From the IMG/VR virus record IMGVR_UViG_3300025087_000054, positions 1 to 64,000 of that record: a stretch of DNA of 64,000 nucleotides; one strand, written 5' to 3'. Position numbers and translations under genes: made by a program. The notes under the pieces were generated by a model. It saw only the letters and a program-made list of their open reading frames with translations. It was not told the DNA's origin and ran no database searches. Of the stretch, positions 1-7,970 are shown piece after piece. Numbering within the stretch: the first letter of the stretch is position 1; each line of letters opens with the position of its first letter. The stretch comes from a virus.

Positions 1-2
1 GC

Positions 3-521
3 AGTAATGAGATTGAGGGGGTATACGATGAAAAAGCGTTGAAAGATGCTTTAAATGCCTGGACGTTTGCGTATACAATATTTGAAAGTACAAAAATGGT
101 AACTATAGCTATGTTATTAGATACCCATGGAATATTGATGCGGAATATAGATCGTGCTATTGCGGGTAAAGAACGTACTTGTAAGGTATGGATAGGTGGT
201 AGGGAATGCAAAGCAGAGACTAAAAAAAGTTGGCATAATAAAATGGGTAGATATTTACAGTTATGGAACGCTATTAATATGTGCTATACAAATAGTGAGT
301 TACGTAAAATTATTGAGGACGAGAATAAAAAAAACGGTAAGGGTATCGTTGATATAATACGCGGTCAGCACGTAGCTTTTGAAATGTTGCATCCTTTTGT
401 AGACGGGAATGGGCGTATTGGGCGTATTTTATATAATTTACAGCGAAATGCTTGTGGGCTACCAGTGCATATTTTGACCGCATCAGATCGCCCCTGGTAC
501 TATAGTTGGTTTAAATCATAA
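3..521 (+). CDS. Fic-domain protein (5' end cut by window edge)
   Basis: Fic proteins transfer AMP or a related group from a nucleotide to a target hydroxyl. The reading frame is open from the first bases, so the gene starts upstream of the window; a TTG at 39 is not needed as a start. The active-site loop HPFVDGNGRIGR (about 408-443) fits the family motif HxFx(D/E)GNGRxxR. Close to the left edge the frame encodes SNEIEG, matching the (S/T)xxxE(G/N) inhibitory helix that auto-inhibits many Fic enzymes, so this is probably a regulated, single-chain Fic protein. The chain ends only about 25 residues after the catalytic loop, with a short tail. It may modify a host or competitor protein; the target is unknown. 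Confidence 0.85.
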   Translation, partial: SNEIEGVYDEKALKDALNAWTFAYTIFESTKMVTIAMLLDTHGILMRNIDRAIAGKERTCKVWIGGRECKAETKKSWHNKMGRYLQLWNAINMCYTNSELRKIIEDENKKNGKGIVDIIRGQHVAFEMLHPFVDGNGRIGRILYNLQRNACGLPVHILTASDRPWYYSWFKS

Positions 522-531
522 TAAGTATCCT

Positions 532-900
532 ATGTTTAAATGGATTAGTAAGATATACAATAAAATAGGTAAAGCAGATTGGAGATACGGTATTGGACTC
601 ATTCAGTTTACATTATTAATAATATATAAATTTGGTAGTAATTGGTCGAGTAAACCGAACGTATTTACAGCAGTAATGATTTGTATGGTATTACACGTAT
701 TATTTTTATTGTTAAGTAGGATTATTACATTTACGGATGAGTACAAAGAAAATGTTTTATATAGTAATTGGAGTTTGCTGATATTTATTAGTGGTTTTTG
801 GCAGATTGATTATATGTTTGATTTTTGGTCTCGGGAGTTAATAACGTTTGTATGGATATTAGTGTGGGGTATACGTGGAGCTTATTTATATAAAAATTAA
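532..900 (+). CDS. Small multi-pass membrane protein
   Basis: A 122-residue protein that I do not recognise. Three to four hydrophobic segments are visible (about residues 20-34, 43-62, 78-92 and 100-118), separated by short charged loops, so it should sit in the host inner membrane. It starts 10 bp after the Fic gene stop and is probably co-transcribed with it. Possible roles such as superinfection exclusion are only guesses from size and topology. Confidence 0.6.
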   Translation: MFKWISKIYNKIGKADWRYGIGLIQFTLLIIYKFGSNWSSKPNVFTAVMICMVLHVLFLLLSRIITFTDEYKENVLYSNWSLLIFISGFWQIDYMFDFWSRELITFVWILVWGIRGAYLYKN

Positions 901-911
901 TATATTACGTT

Positions 912-1334
912 ATGGCAAACGAAACATGGGTTGATAGTATGTATAAACCGTCCGATAAAATACCGAAACAGTATCGTTCAGCTAAATTTGAAAAAGATAT
1001 AAAACATGTTCAAAGTAATTATGCGGGGGCGATAATGAATGAATATGATGATGTAGGAATTAAAGCTGATGGGGTACGTAAAGTTTTAGATAGAATATTA
1101 AATGAATTGCCACAGGATAGGCAATTAGAGGAATTTGAGTATGTAAGAAAAAGATTAGCTGAACATAGAGATGAAGAATGGGGCGACCAAGTACCAGAGA
1201 TATGGTATCAAACACCACTCGCTACATTATCAGATGCTAATATGAATTTAGTCGGATTAGGCACAGGGAATTTGAGTCATGTTGAGTTGGTTAATGTGAA
1301 TACAGGTTGGGATATTTTAATACTTAATAATTAA
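912..1334 (+). CDS. Hypothetical protein, 140 residues
   Basis: A soluble, charged protein without a recognisable family. It has a helical, acidic and basic middle (about residues 20-100) and a C-terminal part rich in L, N and V. It starts 11 bp after the preceding stop and is followed after 4 bp by the next gene, so it belongs to the same run of small genes at the left edge. Confidence 0.55.
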   Translation: MANETWVDSMYKPSDKIPKQYRSAKFEKDIKHVQSNYAGAIMNEYDDVGIKADGVRKVLDRILNELPQDRQLEEFEYVRKRLAEHRDEEWGDQVPEIWYQTPLATLSDANMNLVGLGTGNLSHVELVNVNTGWDILILNN

Positions 1335-1338
1335 TAAT

Positions 1339-1530
1339 ATGAAAACAAGTTTTGGTGAAATACTATTTGGTAACGATTATGTGGTACAAATGATTGCTGA
1401 GTGTGGGGAACGTAAACATGTTTTAGGTGTATGTGCGTACAGTGTTGCACATGCTACACATAAAGCAATAAACGAAATGAAAAACATTAAAAGTGAATGT
1501 ATGAGCGTTGATTATATTAAAAAGTTATAA
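1339..1530 (+). CDS. Hypothetical protein, 63 residues
   Basis: A short protein with the pattern YVVQMIAECGERKHVLGVCAYS followed by an HATHKAI helix; I do not recognise it. Two cysteines near the middle and one near the end are present but without a CxxC spacing. Tight spacing (4 bp) to the gene before supports it as a real member of the cluster. Confidence 0.45.
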   Translation: MKTSFGEILFGNDYVVQMIAECGERKHVLGVCAYSVAHATHKAINEMKNIKSECMSVDYIKKL

Positions 1531-1605
1531 GTATTTAATGCTTAAATTATTTTATGGACTTATTAAAAATGCCAACTAGTACGTTCAGAAGGTTTTGAAA
1601 ATTAC

Positions 1606-1917
1606 ATGGAGAATGATTTTGAATATGGCGATGCTTGGGCAATACCTATCATGAAAAGTTATATAGAAGCAGGAATGACCGCCGAAGAGAATAGAGAGAA
1701 AATACAAGAGTTGGAAAGATTTTTACAGGAAAAGACCAAAACACGCCAAGAGGTGACAGAGCTATTCAAGGGATTAATCGACGGTTTAAGGGATAGATTT
1801 GGCCAGATAATACGATGTGAATTGCCTATGCTATGGCAAGCAACAGAGCTGGCGGGACTGATTCAAGACAACAAAATAGTGGTAATGATATTATTTTATA
1901 ATTTTAAATTTATATGA
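1606..1917 (+). CDS. Hypothetical helical protein, 103 residues
   Basis: A predicted all-helical protein with a coiled-coil-like stretch at about residues 25-65 (EKIQELERFLQEKTKTRQEV and following). No family is recognised. The stop codon overlaps the start of the next, very short gene in an ATGA arrangement, which suggests coupled translation. Confidence 0.45.
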   Translation: MENDFEYGDAWAIPIMKSYIEAGMTAEENREKIQELERFLQEKTKTRQEVTELFKGLIDGLRDRFGQIIRCELPMLWQATELAGLIQDNKIVVMILFYNFKFI

Positions 1918-2018
1918 AACTAGAACAATACGTTTGCAATTTAAAATTAGCTAAAAAACTATCAAAGCTGGGAGTAAAACAGGATAGTTTGTTTTGGTGG
2001 GGTAAGAAAAATAAATAG
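1914..2018 (+). CDS. 34-residue protein, N-terminal fragment of a common phage family
   Basis: This tiny frame encodes MKLEQYVCNLKLAKKL, then SKLGVKQDSLFWWGKK and stops. The pattern LEQxVCxLxLAKxLxxLGVKQxSLFxW resembles the N-terminus of longer hypothetical proteins that I recall from phages and prophages. Here only the start remains, so it may be a remnant or a genuine minimal version. It overlaps the preceding stop by 4 bp (ATGA). Confidence 0.45.
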   Translation: MKLEQYVCNLKLAKKLSKLGVKQDSLFWWGKKNK

Positions 2019-2071
2019 TTTTAATTTTATTGTAATTGTATTATAATAAAGTAGGTTAAACTATTTTATAT

Positions 2072-2239
2072 ATGATTACTATAATTGCTTTTATTTTAGC
2101 GATAGTTATGTTTGTATTAGCTTGGAAGAGGCGGGCAGATACTATTTACTTTAGACGATGGTTACGACTCGGTATAGTGTTATTACTAGTAGCGTTACTA
2201 GTATTTTTTGATGAGTATATGGTAATTACAACAACGTAA
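2072..2239 (+). CDS. Small two-segment membrane protein
   Basis: A 55-residue frame starting at an ATG in an A/T leader. Residues 1-18 (MITIIAFILAIVMFVLAW) and about 33-46 are strongly hydrophobic, and a basic loop (KRRADTIYFRRWLR) lies between them. It could be a phage membrane effector. Support is limited to composition, a good start context, and the lack of any competing frame. Confidence 0.4.
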   Translation: MITIIAFILAIVMFVLAWKRRADTIYFRRWLRLGIVLLLVALLVFFDEYMVITTT

Positions 2240-2295
2240 TAGTTTGATTTTTGCGGTATGTATAGTAAGATACTATTAGCTTAATTTTTACAAAA

Positions 2296-2676
2296 ATGTA
2301 TAAAACCAAAAAACGATTGTTCCAACATGATTTAGATCAGGATTTACTGATCGAAGGGCCAGTATGGGTGGAAACACTAAGTATTTTTAATGATCACACA
2401 GCTACGTTATATTTATTTATAGCAGATTCCAATGAAATTGTAGCCGAGGATGAGGATTCAGAGGGGCAGATAACTGCATTATCGCCAGGAGTATCTACTA
2501 TAATAGATTTTTCAGATGAAGGGGAAGGAGCTACTAAAGGGTACGGACGTAGATTTATAGATGGTGCTTATTTTTCAGTTAGCACCAATAAATTAACAAG
2601 GGTATTGCCAGAGACGGGGCAGGAAGAACACGCAAACAATAAAAAATTGCAATTTGAGGCGTTATATAGAGACTAA
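2296..2676 (+). CDS. Hypothetical virion-associated protein, 126 residues
   Basis: An acidic, beta-rich sequence with no recognised domain. It opens the block of appendage-like genes that runs to 5758 and is followed after 23 bp by the first fibre-like gene, so a role in decorating the particle or in anchoring fibres is plausible. That role is inferred from position only. Confidence 0.5.
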   Translation: MYKTKKRLFQHDLDQDLLIEGPVWVETLSIFNDHTATLYLFIADSNEIVAEDEDSEGQITALSPGVSTIIDFSDEGEGATKGYGRRFIDGAYFSVSTNKLTRVLPETGQEEHANNKKLQFEALYRD

Positions 2677-2699
2677 TCAAATATAATAATTAATAGATT

Positions 2700-3236
2700 A
2701 TGAAAATTATTGCACCAGTAACGTTATTCTCATTGGGGTTAGATGACATAGTAACGGTTAAGTCAAACTTATCAGCTACAATACCACCAACTGCTAATGA
2801 TGATGTACTTTTAGGGTATGAGGTGGGGTCAAGATGGGTGGATATTATTAATGATAATGAGTATGTATGTTTAGATGCAAGTGAGGGAGTTGCTTTATGG
2901 GAAGAAACAACAACAGGTGAGGGATCGCCTACGTTAATATCAATATTCGGCTATAAAGAAAAATTGGCAGATTATGCGGTTTTAGTCGGTGATGATATGA
3001 TAGTTATTACGGATACTAGTATACCTAGAACAATAACATTGCCAGATGCCTCAACAGTATCAGCGGGTAAACGATTTTTGATTAAGGATGGCACAGGTGG
3101 GGCGGATAATAATACCATTACAGTTTCAGCCCAAGAGGGGCAAATGATAGATGGTAATATAGATTACGTATTACAGACAAGTTATGCTTGCGTTTCAGTT
3201 GTGAGTAATGGTGTAGACAAATACTATATTTATTAA
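2700..3236 (+). CDS. Fibre/appendage protein with repeated beta module
   Basis: A 178-residue protein. The N-terminal 85 residues include GYEVGSRWVD and EYVCLDASEGVALWEETT, a pattern seen in phage fibre proteins around a trimeric knob. Residues about 95-178 form a module (ITLPDAST...AGKRFLIKDGTG...NTITVS...IDG...YYIY) that recurs at the C-terminus of the protein encoded at 4811-5758 and, more loosely, near the N-terminus of the one at 3248-4297. Such modules build trimeric beta stems. It is likely part of the adsorption apparatus or a head fibre. Confidence 0.6.
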   Translation: MKIIAPVTLFSLGLDDIVTVKSNLSATIPPTANDDVLLGYEVGSRWVDIINDNEYVCLDASEGVALWEETTTGEGSPTLISIFGYKEKLADYAVLVGDDMIVITDTSIPRTITLPDASTVSAGKRFLIKDGTGGADNNTITVSAQEGQMIDGNIDYVLQTSYACVSVVSNGVDKYYIY

Positions 3237-3247
3237 GTTATTGAAAT

Positions 3248-4297
3248 ATGTCCTATAATGTTGGAAATAATGCGTTTAAAACAGTATTTGGTGATGGTGA
3301 GGCTACTTATGTTGAAAAAACGGGTAATTACACTATGGTTGCTAATGATAAAGTATTTGTAACTGCCACGGCTATTATGACCTTGCCAGCCAGTCCAGTT
3401 AAGGGTAATTCGGTGCAGATACGTAGGGCGACAACAGGTAAAGTACAAATAGATGTAAATGGGAGTAAGATAAATAGTAATGGGTTAGTAGGTTATGCGA
3501 TTATACCAACTAATGGTTTAACGGTTACGTTGATGTATATAGACACCACAATAGGGTGGGTAGATGTATTTGGTGTATTGGGATATGTACCGTCAACGAA
3601 TATTTATACTTGTTTAAGCTCATTAAGTGATGTAACAGATGACGGTACAGGATTATGTTCTGCGTGGGGCGATCAGTCTACAAATAATAAAGACGCATCA
3701 CAGTCTACACAAGCGAATAGACCAGCAATAGAGACGGACGCTCAAAGCATTCCATATTTATATTTTGATGGGTATAATAGTAAAATTATGCAAATTGGTG
3801 CGAATGCTGATTTAAATTCGCAGGCTAATTTAAGTATTGCGTTGTGTTTAAATATAGTTAATGAGACAGAAGAGAATTATATTATGTGTAAATCTAATGG
3901 TGCGACAGACGATACTATATGGCTTGAGGCTTATTTGAATTTTATAAGATTAATAGGTACAAATGGGTACACACAACAAGAACAATCTGGGCACGATAAA
4001 TTAGGTACATACGGATTTCAGGAGATAATAGGGCAAAAAACTGATTGGCATATTGCAGTAAATTGGGCTAGTGGCGGTGGCAGATCAGATTTATTAAGAA
4101 AAGGTGTGTATAACGGTAATGTAGCTAACACACTGACGGCACCAGTTTTAAATAATAGTTTACTAATGCTAGGGCAAAGATATACGGGCGAGAATGGTTA
4201 CTTTAAGCTATATAGTTTAATTATGTGGACAAAAAAATTGACTATGGTAGAGCAGATAGCTGTTTCAAAATGGATGCAATCTAATTTTGTATACTAA
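3248..4297 (+). CDS. Fibre protein with LamG-like lectin domain
   Basis: A 349-residue protein in three parts. Residues 1-15 (MSYNVGNNAFKTVFG) match the start of the protein encoded at 4811 and are probably a shared virion anchor. Residues about 20-118 are a beta module containing IMTLPASPVKGNSVQIRR. Residues about 120-349 look like a concanavalin/LamG-type jelly roll (YLYFDGYNSKIMQIGAN, then SIALCLNIVNETEENYIMCK, and the closing MVEQIAVSKWMQ). LamG-type domains bind glycans, so this is a candidate receptor-binding or gut-glycan-binding appendage. Confidence 0.65.
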   Translation: MSYNVGNNAFKTVFGDGEATYVEKTGNYTMVANDKVFVTATAIMTLPASPVKGNSVQIRRATTGKVQIDVNGSKINSNGLVGYAIIPTNGLTVTLMYIDTTIGWVDVFGVLGYVPSTNIYTCLSSLSDVTDDGTGLCSAWGDQSTNNKDASQSTQANRPAIETDAQSIPYLYFDGYNSKIMQIGANADLNSQANLSIALCLNIVNETEENYIMCKSNGATDDTIWLEAYLNFIRLIGTNGYTQQEQSGHDKLGTYGFQEIIGQKTDWHIAVNWASGGGRSDLLRKGVYNGNVANTLTAPVLNNSLLMLGQRYTGENGYFKLYSLIMWTKKLTMVEQIAVSKWMQSNFVY

Positions 4298-4369
4298 GAA
4301 AAGGCTAGCGGTTATGATAGGAATAATTTATAATAAAAGTAGTTTTATATATTTTTTAATGATTAAAAG

Positions 4370-4732
4370 ATGTTTAAGGTAATTAATACATATTTGCACC
4401 CAGTTGTTCTTGAAAAAAGTACATCATTAGTATTATTGCCAGGGATAGTTGCGTTAGATAGTAATGATTTGGTTGTACCAGGAAATGATATAAGTGCTGT
4501 AAATATTGTAGGATTTACAGAAGGAGCTTTAGAGACTGCCAATAAAGTAAAGGTTTTTAAGGGGATTGTAAAAAAAGCAAATGATACTATTGATATTATT
4601 GATTCAAGTTATATCGGGCAGAGTGCCTATTTTGTTAATGACGATACTGTATCTTACAATCAAAATACATCACGTAAGAGAGCAGGAGATATAGTTGCAG
4701 TTGATTCAGACGGGGTTTATGTGTCGGTGTAA
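4370..4732 (+). CDS. Capsid decoration-like protein, 120 residues
   Basis: A small beta-rich protein. Its C-terminal half (SYIGQSAYFVNDDTVSYN, then RKRAGDIVAVDSDGVYVSV) resembles the swap-strand capsid decoration fold (DUF2190-type), in which a short barrel sits on capsid three-fold sites. The similarity is by pattern only. Its place among appendage genes is consistent with a surface protein. Confidence 0.45.
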   Translation: MFKVINTYLHPVVLEKSTSLVLLPGIVALDSNDLVVPGNDISAVNIVGFTEGALETANKVKVFKGIVKKANDTIDIIDSSYIGQSAYFVNDDTVSYNQNTSRKRAGDIVAVDSDGVYVSV

Positions 4733-4810
4733 AATGATATTGTTTCATATAATATATAAGAATATAATATATTTAGATAAATAATTTTTATTTAATAATA
4801 TTTTTTAAGT

Positions 4811-5758
4811 ATGACTTACAATACCGCCAATGATTCGTTTGGTGCAGTGTTTGGTGGAGCTGGCACGCTTGGGGCTTATTTTAAGCAACCCGTAGTTGGT
4901 GCAACAGTTTCGGCATTAGCAGCAAATACACGAACAGACAATGTAATAACAGCAGACGCTAATGGGGCATTAGGCACTGCGATTGACGGATTAACTTTGG
5001 AGGTGGGAGACAGAGTATTGGTAAAAAATGAATCAACAGGGGCAAATAATGGTATTTACGCTATTACAGCATTAGGAGACGGTTCAAATCCTTTTGTTTT
5101 GACAAGAGCTACTGATATGGACGCGGATGCTGATATATCAGGAGGTGTTTATGTAGTAGTCCAGGAAGGGGCAAGTTTTGCAGATTCAGCGTTCATTTTA
5201 ACAAACGATGGTAGTTTGACTTTGAACACAACAGCGTTGACATTTACTAAGTTCAGTGGACTTGGTCAAGTATCAGCAGGGACTAGTATGGAAAAAACAG
5301 GCGATACTATTGGTATTGCGAATGGTGGTGTTGGTGCAACTCAATTAGCATCTAGTGCGGTTGAGGAAGCTAAGATTGCTAATGGAGCAGTTACCCCAAC
5401 AAAGATGGATTTGACACAAGATTATGTGTTTACAGGAGGAGTGGCGTTCACAGGGGCAATTAAATTTGCTAGAACTGAGGTAGATAATACTGCATATACT
5501 GTACAAAGTGGCGACAGTTATGTTGGTGTAATCAATTTAAGTCAAACTAGAGTAATTACTTTGCCAGCGGCGGCTACAGCAGGAGCAGGCACAATAATAA
5601 TGATTAAAGACGAAAGTGGTAATGCGACACAATCTATTAAAATTACTGTTGATGGTAACAGTTCAGAAACAATAGATGGTGCAACTACTTATGATATAGT
5701 TACTGCCTATGGTGCAGTAAGTTTGATTACTGATGGGGCTAATTGGTATATTTACTAA
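4811..5758 (+). CDS. Tail/head fibre-like protein, 315 residues
   Basis: The N-terminus MTYNTANDSFGAVFGG shares the M(S/T)YNxxNxxFxxVFG anchor with the 3248 gene. Residues about 45-150 hold the phage fibre pattern DGLTLEVGDRVLVKNES...NNGIYAI, a connector found in many tail-fibre proteins. A GA-rich linker follows, with GVGATQLASSAVEEAKIANG reading like collagen-free fibre shaft repeats. The C-terminal module (ITLPAAATAGAGTIIMIKD...YYD...NWYIY) matches that of the 2700 gene. A strong terminator follows, suggesting high expression. Confidence 0.65.
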   Translation: MTYNTANDSFGAVFGGAGTLGAYFKQPVVGATVSALAANTRTDNVITADANGALGTAIDGLTLEVGDRVLVKNESTGANNGIYAITALGDGSNPFVLTRATDMDADADISGGVYVVVQEGASFADSAFILTNDGSLTLNTTALTFTKFSGLGQVSAGTSMEKTGDTIGIANGGVGATQLASSAVEEAKIANGAVTPTKMDLTQDYVFTGGVAFTGAIKFARTEVDNTAYTVQSGDSYVGVINLSQTRVITLPAAATAGAGTIIMIKDESGNATQSIKITVDGNSSETIDGATTYDIVTAYGAVSLITDGANWYIY

Positions 5759-5785
5759 AAAGCAAGCCATTAAAGTGAGGTTGTT

Positions 5786-5816
5786 AGGGAGCTATATAAA
5801 TTATAGCTCCCTTTTT
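5786..5816 (+). terminator. Intrinsic terminator after the fibre block
   Basis: A perfect 11-bp stem, AGGGAGCTATA (5786-5796) with TATAGCTCCCT (5802-5812), closes over the loop TAAAT and runs into a T tract. It ends the appendage operon, 28 bp after the stop at 5758. Confidence 0.9.
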
Positions 5817-5855
5817 AGTAAGGCAATAAAATTAATATATCACAATTTAAAAAAC

Positions 5856-5884
5856 TTTACAAATCGTTATAGTAATATTATACT
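5856..5884 (+). promoter_or_regulatory. Promoter, TTTACA-17-TATACT
   Basis: TTTACA (5856-5861) sits inside the conserved AAAAAACTTTACAAAT block and is followed after 17 bp by TATACT (5879-5884). It drives the gene at 5910. It is the leftmost member of a ten-copy family in this window, and the only one in front of the structural half. Confidence 0.8.
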
Positions 5885-5909
5885 GTACTTGTAATTTAAT
5901 TTTTATAAA

Positions 5910-6110
5910 ATGGATATAGCTCAATTAAAAACACTTGCTTTTGAGTGTTTTAAGGGTAAAGTAGTTCCAGTTAGTGTACAGGAATATTTACATTATTTAG
6001 AGAAAAAAGAGCAGGAGCGGAAAGATATTGAGGAGTATGCGGAAGATTTTACTACTATTGCGATCAAACAAGTATTTAAGGATGGGTATATTACTCAGTT
6101 AATTAGCTAA
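5910..6110 (+). CDS. Hypothetical protein, 66 residues
   Basis: A small, charged, helical protein (MDIAQLKTLAFECFKGKVVP, then a KKEQERKDIEEYAEDF helix). No family is recognised. It is the first gene after the promoter at 5856-5884. Confidence 0.55.
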   Translation: MDIAQLKTLAFECFKGKVVPVSVQEYLHYLEKKEQERKDIEEYAEDFTTIAIKQVFKDGYITQLIS

Positions 6111-6119
6111 ATTACACAA

Positions 6120-6374
6120 TTGACAGAAGAGTTACCAAAAAATCAGTTAGGTAAAATAATAAAAGTAACCGATCATTCAGTGATCAGGTATTTTATACAT
6201 ATTTTAGGGTTAAATGAAGCAGAACTACGTAAATTAATATTAACGGAAGAGTTGGCACAGATCATTACGAAATCAGGTGATGGTGATTATCCAATAATAT
6301 ATAAAACTGGTTTACAGAGTAAACAGTGTACAGTTGTAGTAAGAGATGGTAATGTGGTAACGATTAAAGAATAA
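6120..6374 (+). CDS. Conserved short phage protein, DHSVIRYFIHILGL type
   Basis: An 84-residue protein that begins at TTG, the only fitting start. The stretch KVTDHSVIRYFIHILGLN...LRKLI resembles a common short phage family (xxTDHAxxRYLERVxGxDxexIRxxI) of unknown role; the C-terminal half has the usual beta ending with VVVRDGNVVTIKE. It follows the 5910 gene by 9 bp and should share its promoter. Confidence 0.55.
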   Translation: MTEELPKNQLGKIIKVTDHSVIRYFIHILGLNEAELRKLILTEELAQIITKSGDGDYPIIYKTGLQSKQCTVVVRDGNVVTIKE

Positions 6375-6397
6375 TTTATTAAATAATAAATATTAAA

Positions 6398-6487
6398 ATG
6401 AAAAAAATATTTAGTGGTATACAGGCAGGCTATAGAGCTTTTATGGAGTATTGTAAAAAGTTAGTAAAAATGGGTAAGAAAAAGTAA
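6398..6487 (+). CDS. 29-residue basic peptide
   Basis: A short frame encoding MKKIFSGIQAGYRAFMEYCK and a lysine-rich end (KKLVKMGKKK). The start has the A/T context of its neighbours, and its stop is followed directly by the first copy of the 18-bp near-palindrome at 6488. It may be a genuine micropeptide; evidence is weak. Confidence 0.3.
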   Translation: MKKIFSGIQAGYRAFMEYCKKLVKMGKKK

Positions 6488-6505
6488 ACTTAAAACGCAT
6501 TTTAA
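6488..6505 (+). repeat. 18-bp near-palindrome, copy 1
   Basis: ACTTAAAACGCATTTTAA occurs exactly three times in the window (6488, 31171 and 46648), each time at the end of one gene and in front of the next. This copy lies upstream of the portal gene. TTAAAA and TTTTAA form the two arms around CGCA. The function is unknown; it could be an operator, a transcript processing site or a promoter element. Confidence 0.7.
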
Positions 6506-6588
6506 TTAAGGTGGATTGTATTATTTGCCTTTTTATTGTAAATTTAAGGCGTACAGTGCATAATATTACAGACAATAATTATATAATT

Positions 6589-7959
6589 ATGGCAGAATCG
6601 CTTACAGTAATAAAATCAAATTTTTTACCGAGTAGGTTAGTGGTACAAAAGCAAGAACAAAAATTGGCCAGATTTAAGTCAATAGCTTTATCAGAGATGA
6701 GAATGGGGGCATCTATGGAGCATATAAATAAAATAGGGTTAAAAAAACCCTCGGCAGTGTCTTTTGAATTATTACGTAAATTGGCAAGTTATGATCCAAT
6801 AATACGTATTTGCGTTAATGTAATTAAGAAAGAGGTATCACAATGTGATTGGGAAATAATGGTAAAACCAAATGCACCAAAAGCAAAGGAGTATTATATG
6901 CCATTAGTTATGGAGGTGTATGATTTATTTGAGTATATGAATGCAAATGGTGAAAATCTAAGGATTTTATCCGACAGGGTATTAGAGGATTTATTAGTAT
7001 GTGATGCTGGGGTAGTTGAAAAAGTTTACACAATAGATAAAACAAAAATAGGGGCTTTGAACAGTATTGATGGAGCGTCAGTGAGACCAATATATAATGA
7101 ATACGGAGAACTGGGTAATGAGAATGGTGTAGCTTATGTACAGTATATAGATAATGTTAAGGTCGCTGAATTTACAGCAGATGAAGTGGTGTACATGATG
7201 GCACACCCTCAAAATGATGTAAAACATTTTGGGTATGGTAAAAGTAATATTGAGAGTATTTTATTGCATGTTCAGGCGGCTTTGGAGGCGGATATGTTTA
7301 ATATTAAACGATTTACTGAGGATAATGTGCCACCAGGTATATTAGACTTAGGCAATATTAATGAAGAGCAGGCACAAGTATTTAAGGAGATGTGGAATGC
7401 TACTGTAATTACAGAACCACACGCAATGAAATTTGTTTGGGGATCGGATTCAGCTAAAAAGTTTATACCGTTCGGAAACACACAAAAAGATATGCAGTAT
7501 ATTGAATATATACAATGGTTATCGAAACTAAAATTGGCAACGTATGGGCTATCCAGTATTGACGCAAACATGTTTCAAGATGCAAATAGGGCTAATTCAG
7601 AGGTACAGCAAGCTATATCAGCCTCAAGAGGAGTTAGATCATATAAAAAATTATTGGAGGAATATTGGACAAGAGGCGTAATAAGAGCGATGGGGGATGA
7701 TTATAAATGGCTTGAGTTTAAGTATAAAGATGCGGAAACTTTAGACCAGAAAAAACAGCAAGCAGAGATAGATAAGATTTATGTAGAAACAGGTGTATAT
7801 CAACGAAATGAGATACGAGAACGGGAGGGAAAAGCCCCAATTAAGGAATTAGATTATCAGGAGGAATTAGATATGGAAATTGCTAATGAATTAGATGCAG
7901 AAACGTTGGACGGTGATACAGTTAAAAGATCAATGAAAGTATTAAAAAACATGTACTAA
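6589..7959 (+). CDS. Portal protein
   Basis: The portal is the dodecameric ring through which DNA enters the head. This 456-residue protein has the order and patterns of HK97/SPP1-type portals: an N-terminal helical part ending in YDPIIRICVNVIKKEVSQCDW, a central beta part (VRPIYNEYGE...VVYMMAHPQND), the HFGYGKSNIESIL clip/stem region, the long helix after DNVPPGILDLGN, and a coiled C-terminus. I chose ATG 6589 over an upstream GTG at 6511 because the sequence before it is low quality and not portal-like. It is followed by a MuF-like gene, the usual order. No terminase gene precedes it, so terminase must lie outside the window. Confidence 0.88.
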   Translation: MAESLTVIKSNFLPSRLVVQKQEQKLARFKSIALSEMRMGASMEHINKIGLKKPSAVSFELLRKLASYDPIIRICVNVIKKEVSQCDWEIMVKPNAPKAKEYYMPLVMEVYDLFEYMNANGENLRILSDRVLEDLLVCDAGVVEKVYTIDKTKIGALNSIDGASVRPIYNEYGELGNENGVAYVQYIDNVKVAEFTADEVVYMMAHPQNDVKHFGYGKSNIESILLHVQAALEADMFNIKRFTEDNVPPGILDLGNINEEQAQVFKEMWNATVITEPHAMKFVWGSDSAKKFIPFGNTQKDMQYIEYIQWLSKLKLATYGLSSIDANMFQDANRANSEVQQAISASRGVRSYKKLLEEYWTRGVIRAMGDDYKWLEFKYKDAETLDQKKQQAEIDKIYVETGVYQRNEIREREGKAPIKELDYQEELDMEIANELDAETLDGDTVKRSMKVLKNMY

Positions 7960-7970
7960 TTTATATTTTT

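Noticed and set aside
5070-5100. GGTTCAAATCC as a tRNA T-arm
   Set aside because: It lies in the fibre gene coding sequence, and no acceptor, D or anticodon stem can be built around it. No tRNA was found in the window.
6511-6588. Start of the portal gene at GTG 6511
   Set aside because: The added residues are hydrophobic and atypical; ATG 6589 has the standard leader and gives a normal portal N-terminus.
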